DNA of 64,000 nt from Nocardioides luteus (lineage in GTDB: Bacteria; Actinomycetota; Actinomycetes; Propionibacteriales; Nocardioidaceae), in NCBI RefSeq assembly GCF_014648595.1, contig NZ_BMRK01000010.1, positions 30,907 through 94,906 on the forward strand, written 5' to 3'. Of this stretch, positions 9,233 through 17,604 are shown one piece after another. The translations under genes and the position numbers were made by a program. The stretch's first letter is position 1, and each line of letters opens with the position of its first letter. The notes under the pieces were generated by a model that saw only the letters and a list, made by a program, of their open reading frames with translations, had not been told where the DNA came from and did no database searches.

Positions 9233-10227
9233 CTGGTTGCTCCAGGGGTCGACTTGGCTGGCTTGGTTCGTGGTTTGGTGCGCTCCACCGCACGCAGCCG
9301 CACCGAGGCGGCTCGCGGGTTCTCCTCGATCTCTTGGGGGTTGGCCTGCTCGGCACCGCGGGTGAGCAGCCGGAACGACGGCTCCGCCTCGGGCGGCACG
9401 AAAGGCAGGTCGGGCGGTACGTCGAGCTTGGTCGCCTCGGCGAAGGCTCGCTTGGTCATCCGGTCCTCGAGCGAGTGGTAGGACTCCACCACCACACGCC
9501 CACCGACACCGACGGCCTCCAACGAGTCCGGGAGCGCCGTACGCAGCGCCCCCAGCTCGTCGTTGACCTCCATGCGCAGCGCTTGGAAGGTGCGCTTGGC
9601 CGGATGTCCGCCGGTGCGCCGGGCCGGGGCCGGGATCTCCGCGTAGAGGAGCTCGACCAGTGGCCCGCTCGTGGTGAACGGCACCTTCTCGCGCCGGTTG
9701 ACGATGGCGTAGGCGATCTTCTTGGCGAACTTCTCCTCGCCGTAGTCGCGCAGGATCCGGGTCAGCTCGCCCGCCGAGTAGGTGTTGAGGACGTCTGCCG
9801 CGGTCTTCCCGCGGGTGGCGTCCATCCGCATGTCGAGCGGCGCGTCCTCGGCGTAGGCGAAACCGCGCTCGCGCTGGTCGAGCTGCATGGAGGAGACACC
9901 GAGGTCGAAGAGCACCGCCTGGACCTCGTCCAGCCCCTGCGCGGCGACCACGTCGAGGATCTCGTCGTAGACCGCGTGGACGCCGGTCCAGCGGTCGCCG
10001 AAGCGGGCCAGCCGCTCCCCCGCGATGCCGAGGGCGTAGGTGTCGCGGTCGATGCCGATCACGCGCGAGCCCGGGATGCGGTCGAGGACGGCCTCGGTGT
10101 GGCCACCGTGACCGGTCGTGCAGTCGACCATGACGCCACCATCGGCGAGCGCCGGCGCGAGCAGGTCGACGATGCGGTCGAGCATCACCGGCACGTGCTT
10201 CTGGTTCGTCACCGCCTCGACCCCCAT
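9229..10227 (-). CDS. rsmH: 16S rRNA m4C1402 methyltransferase RsmH (MraW)
   Basis: SAM-dependent methyltransferase acting on 16S rRNA C1402. 332 residues with [14 protein letters not shown] near the N-terminus, the SAM loop [32 protein letters not shown] and [16 protein letters not shown] near the end. ATG 10227 is used here; a GTG at 10212 (VTNQKHVPV) preceded by GGGGGTCGAGGC has a better ribosome site and may be the true start. Downstream gene overlaps by 4 bases. Upstream is a structured 224-base gap, likely the mraW leader. Confidence 0.95.
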   Translation of the reverse strand: MGVEAVTNQKHVPVMLDRIVDLLAPALADGGVMVDCTTGHGGHTEAVLDRIPGSRVIGIDRDTYALGIAGERLARFGDRWTGVHAVYDEILDVVAAQGLDEVQAVLFDLGVSSMQLDQRERGFAYAEDAPLDMRMDATRGKTAADVLNTYSAGELTRILRDYGEEKFAKKIAYAIVNRREKVPFTTSGPLVELLYAEIPAPARRTGGHPAKRTFQALRMEVNDELGALRTALPDSLEAVGVGGRVVVESYHSLEDRMTKRAFAEATKLDVPPDLPFVPPEAEPSFRLLTRGAEQANPQEIEENPRAASVRLRAVERTKPRTKPAKSTPGATR

Positions 10228-10279
10228 CGCACGGCTTCGTCTGGTGTGTGTTCCCCCGTCTCTCTGGCAGAGCCACGGG

Positions 10280-10410
10280 TTGACAACGCCGGATCCGCAG
10301 AGCCAGGTCTCATGCCCGCTCCGACACCGAGTGCCGTCCGGAACCGGGGAAGGTGCCCCGGATGGCTGGCTGTGGAGCGGGACTGAGACCTCGTCCTGCG
10401 GATCCGCTGT
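10280..10410 (-). ncRNA. Large structured leader before rsmH (candidate mraW RNA motif)
   Basis: Arms at 10290-10322 and 10374-10406 form a 33-base imperfect inverted repeat: CGGATCCGCAG, AGGTCTCA and CCCGCTCC each pair exactly, separated by short mismatches. Inside it CCGGGG-AAGGTG-CCCCGG makes a terminal stem-loop. The position (between mraZ and rsmH) matches the published mraW RNA motif of Actinobacteria; assignment to that family is from memory and unverified. Function unknown; a role in controlling the downstream cluster is plausible. Confidence 0.6.
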
Positions 10411-10451
10411 TGACTTGTGATTGCTTGTCGCTTTGTCGATCTGTCCCTTTA

Positions 10452-10874
10452 TCAGTCCGTCGACTCGTCGAGCTCTGCGAACTTGGCCTGTGCACCCGCG
10501 GAGTACTCCGCCCACTTGGCCGGGTCCCAGATCTCGATCCGGTCCATCACACCGATCACGACCACGTCCTTGACGATCCCGGCGTAGTCGCGCAGGAGCG
10601 GCGAGATGCCGATCCGGCCCTGCTTGTCGGGTGTCGTCTGCTCGGCCCCCGCGAAGAGGACTCGGGCGTAGTCACGTGCGTCCCGGGAGGTGAGCGGCGT
10701 CTGCTGGGCCCGCTGCGCCTCCTGCATGAAGACGTCCTCGGGCCACACCACGAGGCAGTTCTCCTGACCTTGCGTCACGACAACCCCCTCCGCCAGTCGA
10801 TCTCGGAACTTTGCGGGGAGGAAGACCCTGCCCTTCTCGTCGAGCTTCGGCGTGTACGTGCCCATGAAGAACAT
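10452..10874 (-). CDS. mraZ: MraZ, transcriptional regulator of the division/cell wall cluster
   Basis: 140 residues with the two SpoVT/AbrB-like repeats of Mra[23 protein letters not shown] at the start and [20 protein letters not shown] in the second half, each with its DXXXR-type motif. Start ATG 10874, or the in-frame ATG three codons later. It is first gene of the cluster and is preceded by a promoter that overlaps four TGGGN-like repeats of period 10, the known MraZ-type operator arrangement, so autoregulation is likely. Confidence 0.96.
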   Translation of the reverse strand: MFFMGTYTPKLDEKGRVFLPAKFRDRLAEGVVVTQGQENCLVVWPEDVFMQEAQRAQQTPLTSRDARDYARVLFAGAEQTTPDKQGRIGISPLLRDYAGIVKDVVVIGVMDRIEIWDPAKWAEYSAGAQAKFAELDESTD

Positions 10875-10911
10875 GTGCTCGCCCCCGCGGTCAGCTCAAC
10901 GTGGATCGTTC

Positions 10912-10953
10912 CTCCACTTTGCCCCACCGTACCCCACAATCCCCCACATTCAA
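10912..10953 (-). promoter_or_regulatory. mraZ promoter with overlapping MraZ boxes
   Basis: Read on the minus strand: TTGAAT (10953-10948), 16-base spacer, TACGGT (10931-10926). Three exact TGGGG boxes at 10946-10942, 10936-10932 and 10926-10922 and a fourth, TGGAG, at 10916-10912, all exactly 10 bases apart. The E. coli MraZ operator is TGGGN repeats separated by 5 bases, the same geometry; extension to this organism is inference. Confidence 0.8.
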
Positions 10954-11117
10954 ACCACCTTCCTCCCCCACGAGGTGATTTCGCACCACGAGCCGCTCCC
11001 CCGGCGAAACTCGACGGACTCCCCAGAGCAGGTCACAGTCGGGTGAATGCCGCAGACGCCGTGGGCACTACCCCGTACGGTGTTCCCATACGCAGGTGTG
11101 AGTCGGAAGGACGCGAC

Positions 11118-12107
11118 GTGACGACGCCGTTGGAGGCCCCAGGGCCGGGCCCAGTGCATGGGGCAGAGATCGAGAAACTGGTGCGGGTCGCGGGCCGCAT
11201 TCGCGACAGCATCGAGAAGGTGATCGAAGGAAAGACCGACGTCGTCGACTCCACGCTCACCGTGCTGCTCGCCGAGGGCCACCTCCTGATCGAGGACGTG
11301 CCCGGCGTGGGCAAGACCCAGCTCGCCAAGGCGCTGGCGCGCTCGATCGACTGCTCGGTGCGGCGCATCCAGTTCACGCCCGACCTGCTCCCGAGCGACG
11401 TCACCGGGGTCTCGATCTTCAACCAGAACACCCGCGAGTTCGAGTTCCGCCCGGGTGGCATCTTCGCCAACATCGTGGTCGGCGACGAGATCAACCGCGC
11501 CTCCCCCAAGACGCAGTCCGCTCTGCTGGAGTGCATGGAGGAGCACCAGGTCACCGTCGACAACGTGACCTACCAGCTGGAGTCGCCGTTCATGGTGATC
11601 GCGACTCAGAACCCGATCGAGATGGAGGGCACCTACGCCCTCCCCGAGGCCCAGCGCGACCGGTTCATGGCCCGGGTCTCGGTCGGCTACCCGCCGGTCG
11701 GCTCCGAGATCGCGATGCTGGCCAGCCACAGCGCGGCCAACCCGCTCGACGACCTCGACCCGGTCACCGACGCCGCGGAGATCCGCAAGCTCGTCGGCGT
11801 CGTCAACCAGGTCTACGTCGCCGACGCGGTCCGCCGCTACACCGTGGCGCTGACCGCCGCGACCCGCACCAACAACGAGCTCGCCCTGGGCGCCTCCCCC
11901 CGCGCCAGCCTGCACCTGCTGCGGGCCGCGAAGGCTCACGCCGCACTGCACGGACGCGAGTTCGTCCTCCCCGATGACGTACGCAGGCTGACCGGCCCGG
12001 TCCTGGCCCACCGTCTCCTCCCCAGCGCCTCCGCGGCGATGCACGGCCGGTCGGTCACCGACATCCTCGAGACCGTCGTCTCGGCCGTCGCGGTGCCGCA
12101 GGGCTGA
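11118..12107 (+). CDS. MoxR-family AAA ATPase
   Basis: 329-residue AAA+ chaperone of the MoxR group. Walker A is EDVPGVGKTQLAKAL, Walker B VGDEINRASPKTQSALLE, sensor 1 ATQNP, followed by the C-terminal lid. GTG 11118 is preceded by GGAAGGA. Followed after 34 bases by DUF58 and transglutaminase genes: the classic MoxR-DUF58-TgpA set. Such ATPases are thought to assist maturation or assembly of partner proteins; the client here is unknown. Divergent from mraZ with a 243-base gap. Confidence 0.95.
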   Translation: MTTPLEAPGPGPVHGAEIEKLVRVAGRIRDSIEKVIEGKTDVVDSTLTVLLAEGHLLIEDVPGVGKTQLAKALARSIDCSVRRIQFTPDLLPSDVTGVSIFNQNTREFEFRPGGIFANIVVGDEINRASPKTQSALLECMEEHQVTVDNVTYQLESPFMVIATQNPIEMEGTYALPEAQRDRFMARVSVGYPPVGSEIAMLASHSAANPLDDLDPVTDAAEIRKLVGVVNQVYVADAVRRYTVALTAATRTNNELALGASPRASLHLLRAAKAHAALHGREFVLPDDVRRLTGPVLAHRLLPSASAAMHGRSVTDILETVVSAVAVPQG

Positions 12108-12141
12108 CCCCACCGGGCCGATCTTCCGAGGGAGAGAGACG

Positions 12142-13443
12142 ATGCGCGAGGCGCTGTCCGGGCTGACCGTCCGGGGTCGTACGTTCCTGGCCGCCGGGAT
12201 CACCGCGATCGTCTGCGGGATCCTGCTCGACCAGTCCACGCTGTCTCGGATCGGGATGCTGCTGGTCGCGCTGCCGCTGGTCACCGCGGTCGTCGCCGCC
12301 TGGGGTCGCTACCGGCTCGCGCTCGTACGCCACATCGAGCCCCACCTGACCGAGGCCGGCCAGCCGGCCCGCGTCGAGCTCACCATCGCCAACGAGGGCC
12401 GCATCCCGACCGGCACCCTGCTCCTGGAGGAGACGGTGCCGTACGCGCTGGGCGGGCGGCCGCGCTTCGTGGTCGACCGGATCGGCTTCGGCTGGCGCCA
12501 CAAGCTCGGCTACCAGATCCGCTCGGAGATCCGGGGGCGCTTCGACATCGGCCCGATGCGCGTCACCGTGGCCGACCCGTTCGGTCTGGTCGAGCTCAAC
12601 CGCGCCTTCCAGTCCACGATCCCGTTCACCGTCACACCGCGGGTGGTCACGCTGCCGCAGACGCCGCTGACCGGCAACGCGACCGCATCGGGCGACTCCC
12701 GGCCACGGGCGTTCCTGGGCGGCAGCGCGGAGGACGTCACCGTGCGCGAGTACCGCCGCGGCGACGAGCTGCGCCGGGTCCACTGGCGCAGCTCGGCCCG
12801 GCTGGGCCAGCTGATGGTGCGCCGTGAGGAGCAGCCCTGGCAGGCACGGGCGACGGTCTTCCTCGACAACCGGCGCTCGGTCCACCGTGGCCAGGGTGCC
12901 GGCTCCTCTTTCGAGCACGCCGTGGTCGTCGCCGCCTCCGTGGCGGTCCACCTGGTCGAGGCCGGATACTCCGTGCGCCTGGTGACCTCCGGTGGCCCGA
13001 CGCCCACCGCCGCCGGGGTGGTCGGTGACCTCAGCTCCGGTTGGCACGACCGTGAGGGCCAGGCCGACGCGGCCGCGCTGCTGGAGGCGCTCGCCGTCGT
13101 CGAGACGGTCTCCCACCACCACATCGACGCCTCCTGGATGGGCGAGGCCGGGCAGGGCGGCGTGACCGTCGCGGTCCTCGGTTCCATCGACGACGAGGAC
13201 GCCGGCGTGCTGCGCCGGGTGCGTCATCACACCGGGACGGCCCTCGCCTTCTCGCTCGCCGTCGACGGCTGGAGCTCGGTGCCGCTCGCGCCCGAGCAGC
13301 GGCGGCCCAGCGGCGTACCTCTGCTGATCCAGCACGGCTGGAAGGCGGTCGAGCTGGCCCCGGGCGACTCGGTGGCGACCCGCTGGCGCGAGCTCGGCAC
13401 ACGCGGCGCGGCCACCGGCGCGGGAGCGGGGTCGAGACGATGA
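12142..13443 (+). CDS. DUF58 domain-containing membrane-anchored protein
   Basis: 433 residues. Two N-terminal membrane segments (TFLAAGITAIVCGILLD and IGMLLVALPLVTAVVAAW), then the DUF58 signature VREYRRGDELRRVHWRSSARLGQLMVR at about residues 198-224 (given in part: YRRGDELRRVHWRSSAR), then a von Willebrand-like C-terminal fold. ATG 12142 follows GGGAGAGAG. Stop overlaps the next start as ATGA. Standard partner of MoxR ATPases; molecular role not established. Confidence 0.93.
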   Translation: MREALSGLTVRGRTFLAAGITAIVCGILLDQSTLSRIGMLLVALPLVTAVVAAWGRYRLALVRHIEPHLTEAGQPARVELTIANEGRIPTGTLLLEETVPYALGGRPRFVVDRIGFGWRHKLGYQIRSEIRGRFDIGPMRVTVADPFGLVELNRAFQSTIPFTVTPRVVTLPQTPLTGNATASGDSRPRAFLGGSAEDVTVREYRRGDELRRVHWRSSARLGQLMVRREEQPWQARATVFLDNRRSVHRGQGAGSSFEHAVVVAASVAVHLVEAGYSVRLVTSGGPTPTAAGVVGDLSSGWHDREGQADAAALLEALAVVETVSHHHIDASWMGEAGQGGVTVAVLGSIDDEDAGVLRRVRHHTGTALAFSLAVDGWSSVPLAPEQRRPSGVPLLIQHGWKAVELAPGDSVATRWRELGTRGAATGAGAGSRR

Positions 13444-15731
13444 TGGCCACCAACGACGTACGCGGCCTCACCCCCGCCCTGGGGGTGCCGCTGACCAGCT
13501 TCCTGACCGTCATGTTCGCCCTGGTCTCGTGGGGCTCCTTCACCGACGACCGGTTCCCTTACCTCGGCCCGATCCTGGTCGCCGGCCTGCTCGTGGTCGG
13601 CACCGGCGTCTCCGCACGGCTGCTGCGCGTGCACGGAGCGGTGGTGGTGCTGCTGCAGCTCCTCTTCGGCACCATCGCCACCAGCCTGCTGGTGGTGCAC
13701 CACCCGATGCCGGTCACCGCCGGAGGCCGGGCACGGGTCGTGGCCGAGATGACCGAGGCCTACACCGCGTTCAACCCCTTCGACCTGCCGATGTCGGGCT
13801 CCGGGATCGCGCCCTACCTCATCCCCGGCGGGGTGGCTGCGGTGCTGCTCGCCGACATCCTGGCGGTCTCGATGCGTCGGCCGCCGATGATGGGCCTGGT
13901 GGTGCTGGGCGTCTTCACGGTGCCGTTCAGCATCATCGGCGCCGGCGGCTGGGGCGGGGTCTCCTGGGTGACCTTCGCACTCACCGCCACCACGTTCCTG
14001 GTGATGCTGCGTCTCGACCGGGCCCAGCAGCTCGGCCGCTGGGGGCGCCGCCTCGACGAGGACCTCCCGATCGCGCCGGCTGCCGGGCCGGCGGTCATCG
14101 GCGTCTCCGCGGTCGCGATCGCGCTCCTCGCCCCGGCCTGGATGCCGAGCCCGGACATCACCCTCCCCGGCCTGGGGCCGGGCGACGGCAACGGTCCGCT
14201 GCGCGTGATCAACCCGACCGTGGGTCTCTACGACGACCTCCGCCGGCAGAGCGACGAGATCATGGTCTCGGTGACCCCGGTCTACGGCGACACCGAGACT
14301 CCCCCGACCTACCTCCGGGTCGGTGCGCTGACGAAATTCACCGGCACCGAGTGGACCTCGGGCAACCGCGACGTGCCCTCGGACCAGACCGGCGTGGCTA
14401 CCTTCGAGCCGCCGATGTCCGACCCGACGCTGCTCGGGGCGGAGACGACCTACCAGCTGCGGGCCAGCAACAAGTTCCAGTCGACCTGGCTGCCCGTCTT
14501 CACCCACCCGCTCGAGGTGATCGCCAAGGGACCGTGGCGCTACGACGAGGACACCCTCGACTTCATGTCGACCGAGGGCCGCGACGCGACCGTCGCCGGT
14601 CAGCAGTGGCGGACCACGTCTGCTCCGGTCGAGCCCTCCCAGCAGCGTCTGCTCGCCGCGGGCGAGCCGGGCGTCGGGGCGCCGCCGGGCATGACCGACC
14701 TGCCGCTGCTGCCCGACGAGGTCGAGGAGATCGCGCTGGCCAAGACGGCCGACCAGGACCGGCCCTTCACCAAGGCCGTCGCGCTGCAGAACTGGTTCCG
14801 GCACAGCGGCGAGTTCACCTACAGCCTCGAGCGCGACGTCGGCACCGACGCCGCCGCCCTGGTCGACTTCCTGACCGACAACAAGGTCGGCTACTGCCAG
14901 CAGTACGCCACGGCCATGGCCGTGCTCGCTCGCGAGCTCGGCATCCCGGCCCGGGTCGCCTTCGGCTTCCTGCGTGGCGACGAGGACGAGGACGGCGTGT
15001 GGCACTTCCGCGGCCGCGACCTGCACGCCTGGCCGGAGCTGTGGTTCGAGGACATCGGCTGGGTGCGGTTCGAGCCGACCCCGGCGGCCGCCGACACCAG
15101 CGAGCCCAACTACACCACCGGCGCCCTCGGCAACGCGCCCGACGAGCCCGAGGCGCCCGTCCCCAGCGCGGGCACGAGCGTCGCGCCGGTGCCCAACCGC
15201 CCGCAGCGGGAGGCGCCGGACACCCCGGAGGTCACCGACACCGCCGACGAGGAGTCCAACGCCGGCGCGGTGTGGGCCGGGGTCGGGATCGTGGCGCTGC
15301 TCGGCGCCGTCGCACTCGCTGCGCCTGCGGTGATCCGGCGACGGCGGCGGAGGGCTCGGCTCGGTGGTGACGTCGAGGCCGCCTGGACCGAGCTGGGCGA
15401 CACCGCGATTGACCTGGGCCTGCCCTGGTCCGGCACCCGGTCGCCACGCGAGGAGGCCGGCATCCTGTCACCGCACCTGCAGGGCCGGGAGCCGATGCTC
15501 GCGCTGCAGCGCATCGTGGCGGCCGTCGAGCGCGACCGCTACGCGGAGCACGGGGCGGGCGCGGCCGTGGGCGAGGACGTACGTCTGGTCTCGGCAGCTC
15601 TCAGGGAGCACGCCGACAAGAGCTCGCGGCGTCGGGCGCGGCTGTGGCCAGCGTCGATCTTCCGTCGTCCGGCCGCGCAGGCGAGCGACGGGCCGACGTC
15701 GCGGTCCGAGCGGGAGCTGATCTCCTCTTAG
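13440..15731 (+). CDS. TgpA-type membrane transglutaminase-like protein
   Basis: 763 residues. About seven N-terminal membrane helices (to about residue 240), extracytoplasmic transglutaminase-like core with Cys in VGYCQQYATAMAVLAREL (about residue 484), His in DLHAWPELW (about 529) and Asp in the following strand (EDIGW), one more membrane helix near residue 620 (AVWAGVGIVALLGAVAL) and a C-terminal cytoplasmic DUF4129-like tail. The ATG overlaps the DUF58 stop. Its TAG overlaps the stop of the convergent DUF3040 gene. In Pseudomonas the family member TgpA is essential; substrate unknown. Confidence 0.92.
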   Translation: MMATNDVRGLTPALGVPLTSFLTVMFALVSWGSFTDDRFPYLGPILVAGLLVVGTGVSARLLRVHGAVVVLLQLLFGTIATSLLVVHHPMPVTAGGRARVVAEMTEAYTAFNPFDLPMSGSGIAPYLIPGGVAAVLLADILAVSMRRPPMMGLVVLGVFTVPFSIIGAGGWGGVSWVTFALTATTFLVMLRLDRAQQLGRWGRRLDEDLPIAPAAGPAVIGVSAVAIALLAPAWMPSPDITLPGLGPGDGNGPLRVINPTVGLYDDLRRQSDEIMVSVTPVYGDTETPPTYLRVGALTKFTGTEWTSGNRDVPSDQTGVATFEPPMSDPTLLGAETTYQLRASNKFQSTWLPVFTHPLEVIAKGPWRYDEDTLDFMSTEGRDATVAGQQWRTTSAPVEPSQQRLLAAGEPGVGAPPGMTDLPLLPDEVEEIALAKTADQDRPFTKAVALQNWFRHSGEFTYSLERDVGTDAAALVDFLTDNKVGYCQQYATAMAVLARELGIPARVAFGFLRGDEDEDGVWHFRGRDLHAWPELWFEDIGWVRFEPTPAAADTSEPNYTTGALGNAPDEPEAPVPSAGTSVAPVPNRPQREAPDTPEVTDTADEESNAGAVWAGVGIVALLGAVALAAPAVIRRRRRRARLGGDVEAAWTELGDTAIDLGLPWSGTRSPREEAGILSPHLQGREPMLALQRIVAAVERDRYAEHGAGAAVGEDVRLVSAALREHADKSSRRRARLWPASIFRRPAAQASDGPTSRSERELISS

Positions 15732-16096
15732 AGGTCGTCGCCGCGGCGGCGCTGCTTCCAGCGCTCGCTGACCCTGTCCAGGAACGAGCTGCGTGGGGTG
15801 TGTTCCTCGTCGTCGTCCTCGACCGCAGCAGCGCCGCGCAGAGCGGTGAGCAGCACGGAGGTCGAGGCGAGCATCACCAGGAAACCGACCACGCCGACGA
15901 TCCACATCCGTGAGATCACACCGGTCATCAGCAGCGCGACCCCACCGGCGAGCACGAAGCCCGCGATGACCGCGTGTCGACGTTGGGCACGGCGCAAGGC
16001 CGTGCCTCGGAGGGCGGAGGCGAACTTCGGGTCCTCCGCCGAGAGCGCGCGCTCCATCTGCTCAAGCAGGCGAAGCTCCTCTTCCGAGAGTGGCAC
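15728..16096 (-). CDS. DUF3040 membrane protein
   Basis: 122 residues. Starts VPLSEEELRLLEQMERALS, the DUF3040 signature, followed by EDPKFASALR and two hydrophobic helices (AVIAGFVLAGGVALLMTGV, IVGVVGFLVMLASTSVLL) and an acidic/basic tail. The GTG at 16096 is chosen because GGGAGG lies just upstream and because family members begin exactly here; the frame is open another 34 codons. Commonly found next to the mraZ cluster in Actinobacteria. Function unknown. Confidence 0.9.
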   Translation of the reverse strand: MPLSEEELRLLEQMERALSAEDPKFASALRGTALRRAQRRHAVIAGFVLAGGVALLMTGVISRMWIVGVVGFLVMLASTSVLLTALRGAAAVEDDDEEHTPRSSFLDRVSERWKQRRRGDDL

Positions 16097-16241
16097 CGTA
16101 CCTCCCATGTCCTGTTGGGGCATCTCCAAGTCTAGGCTGGCCACCCTGAAGGCGGTAGTGAGCCCGGAAAATTCTTGCCGCTCGACGTTCTGCCACATGG
16201 CACAACATGGGCTGATTGTGTCAACCGAACAGTCGTCTGCG

Positions 16242-17447
16242 TCAACCCCGGCCGCCGTGGAGAAGACTCGCCCTGCGCACCAGGCTGGAGCCGAAGCGTT
16301 CGGCGACCTGGTCGACGGCCCGGTCGGCCTCCGACCAGCCCCTCTCCCGCTCGCCGAGCAGCAGCTGCCGGTCGGTGCCCTCTCGAGTCACCAGGTGCTC
16401 CACCCGGACGCCGACCAGGCGCAGCGCTCGGCCGCGCAGGTTCAGCTCGTCGTAGAGGCGGACCGCGGTGGCGTGCACCTCCTGGGTCACGTCGGTGGGG
16501 TCGGACAGGGTGCGCGAGCGGGAGATCGTCGTGAAGTCGGTGAACCGCACAGTCAGCGAGACGGTGCGCCCGACCGTGCCGGCGGCCCGCATCCGCCGGG
16601 TCACCCGGGCCGAGAGGCGCAGCAACTCGCGGACGATGTCCTCGCGCGCGCTCAGGTCGTGGCCGAAGGTCTCCTGGGCGCCGGTCGAGCGGTCGGGCAG
16701 GTCGGGGCCACGTCGTCCGGTCAGCTCGCGCCGGTCGGTGCCGGTGGCGAGCCGGTGCAGGTGGCCGCCGAGGCGCGGGCCGAGGATCTGGTGGAGGGTG
16801 GGCACCGGGGTGCGGGCGATGTCGCCCACGGTCTCGAACCCGAGCCGCCGCAGCCGGTTGCGGGTGCTCGGCCCGACGCCGTAGAGCTCCCCGACGTCGA
16901 GGGGGTGGAGGAACCCCGGGATGTCCTCGGGCCGGACCACCACGACCCCGTCGGGCTTCGCCTTGCGGCTGCCGACCTTGGCCACGCTCGGGGTCGGCGC
17001 GACGCCGACCGAGCAGGTGATGCTCAGCTCCTCGGCGATCTGGCGGCGGATCCGGTGGGCGATCCGCTCGGGGCTGCCGAAGAGCCTGGTCGCCCCGCTC
17101 ACGTCGAGGAACGCCTCGTCGACGCTGACCACCTCCACCAGCGGCGTGGCCCGCCGGAAGATCTCGCGGACCTGCTTGGAGACCTCGGAGACCTCCCCGA
17201 AGTCGAGTCGCACCGAGACCAGCTGCGGGCACAGCCGCCGGGCCATCGACCCCGGCATCGCGGCATGCACCCCGTAGGCGCGGGCCGGGTAGTTGGCACA
17301 CGTCACCACGCCACGAGCATGTCCCCCGACCACCACCGGCTGGTCCCAGAGCTCGGGCTGGTGGCGGATAGCCACCGAAACGAAGAAGGCGTCCATGTCG
17401 ACATGGAGGATCGGTGTGACCTCCGGAGCGCCAGCGGAGGAGGTCAC
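16242..17447 (-). CDS. dinB: DNA polymerase IV (Y-family translesion polymerase)
   Basis: 401 residues. Palm motifs ILHVDMDAFFVSVA and SVDEAFLDVSGATRLF supply the metal-binding acidic residues; the helix-hairpin-helix region reads LYGVGPSTRNRLRRLG; the little-finger domain runs from about residue 250. No clear beta-clamp peptide at the C-terminus. Start is GTG 17447 (VTSSAGAPEVTPILH), 6 bases after GGAGG. Both the ribosome site and the start lie in one arm of a perfect 20-bp inverted repeat, so translation may be locked. Last gene of the HEPN-methyltransferase-dinB operon headed by a LexA-type box. Confidence 0.95.
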   Translation of the reverse strand: MTSSAGAPEVTPILHVDMDAFFVSVAIRHQPELWDQPVVVGGHARGVVTCANYPARAYGVHAAMPGSMARRLCPQLVSVRLDFGEVSEVSKQVREIFRRATPLVEVVSVDEAFLDVSGATRLFGSPERIAHRIRRQIAEELSITCSVGVAPTPSVAKVGSRKAKPDGVVVVRPEDIPGFLHPLDVGELYGVGPSTRNRLRRLGFETVGDIARTPVPTLHQILGPRLGGHLHRLATGTDRRELTGRRGPDLPDRSTGAQETFGHDLSAREDIVRELLRLSARVTRRMRAAGTVGRTVSLTVRFTDFTTISRSRTLSDPTDVTQEVHATAVRLYDELNLRGRALRLVGVRVEHLVTREGTDRQLLLGERERGWSEADRAVDQVAERFGSSLVRRASLLHGGRG

Positions 17448-17458
17448 ACCGATCCTCC
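17405..17458 (-). promoter_or_regulatory. Perfect 20-bp inverted repeat over the dinB ribosome site and start
   Basis: Arms 17405-17424 and 17439-17458 are exact complements (GGAGGATCGGTGTGACCTCC on the plus-strand left arm) with the 14-base loop GGAGCGCCAGCGGA. The right arm contains the dinB ribosome site and GTG; the left arm codes for VTPIL of the polymerase. The mRNA hairpin would bury the start. Confidence 0.85.
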
Positions 17459-17472
17459 AAGGACGCGGACAA

Positions 17473-17540
17473 GCGCCGACTCGGCGCAACTGCCCCGCCG
17501 GAGCGCTAGCGGAGGTGGGACGGTTGCGCCGCGTCGGCGC
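17473..17540 (-). repeat. Second hairpin upstream of dinB with almost the same loop
   Basis: Outer arms 17473-17490 and 17523-17540 pair with one mismatch (GCGCCGACTCGGCGCAAC on the left); inner arms pair with G-U wobbles; the loop at 17500-17513 is GGAGCGCTAGCGGA, one base different from the loop at 17425-17438, although the stems are unrelated. Confidence 0.8.
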
Positions 17541-17546
17541 CGTCCG

Positions 17547-17604
17547 GCGAAGCGAAGCGAGCCGAATGCGAAGCGAAGCGAGCAGCTAACGAAGCGAAGC
17601 GAGC
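17547..17604. repeat. Three 21-bp-spaced copies of GCGAAGCGAAGCGAGC
   Basis: Copies begin at 17547, 17568 and 17589, exactly 21 bases apart. The third overlaps the 3' end and stop of the methyltransferase gene. A further copy of the 16-mer core lies in the hairpin loop at 54253-54268. Confidence 0.85.
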
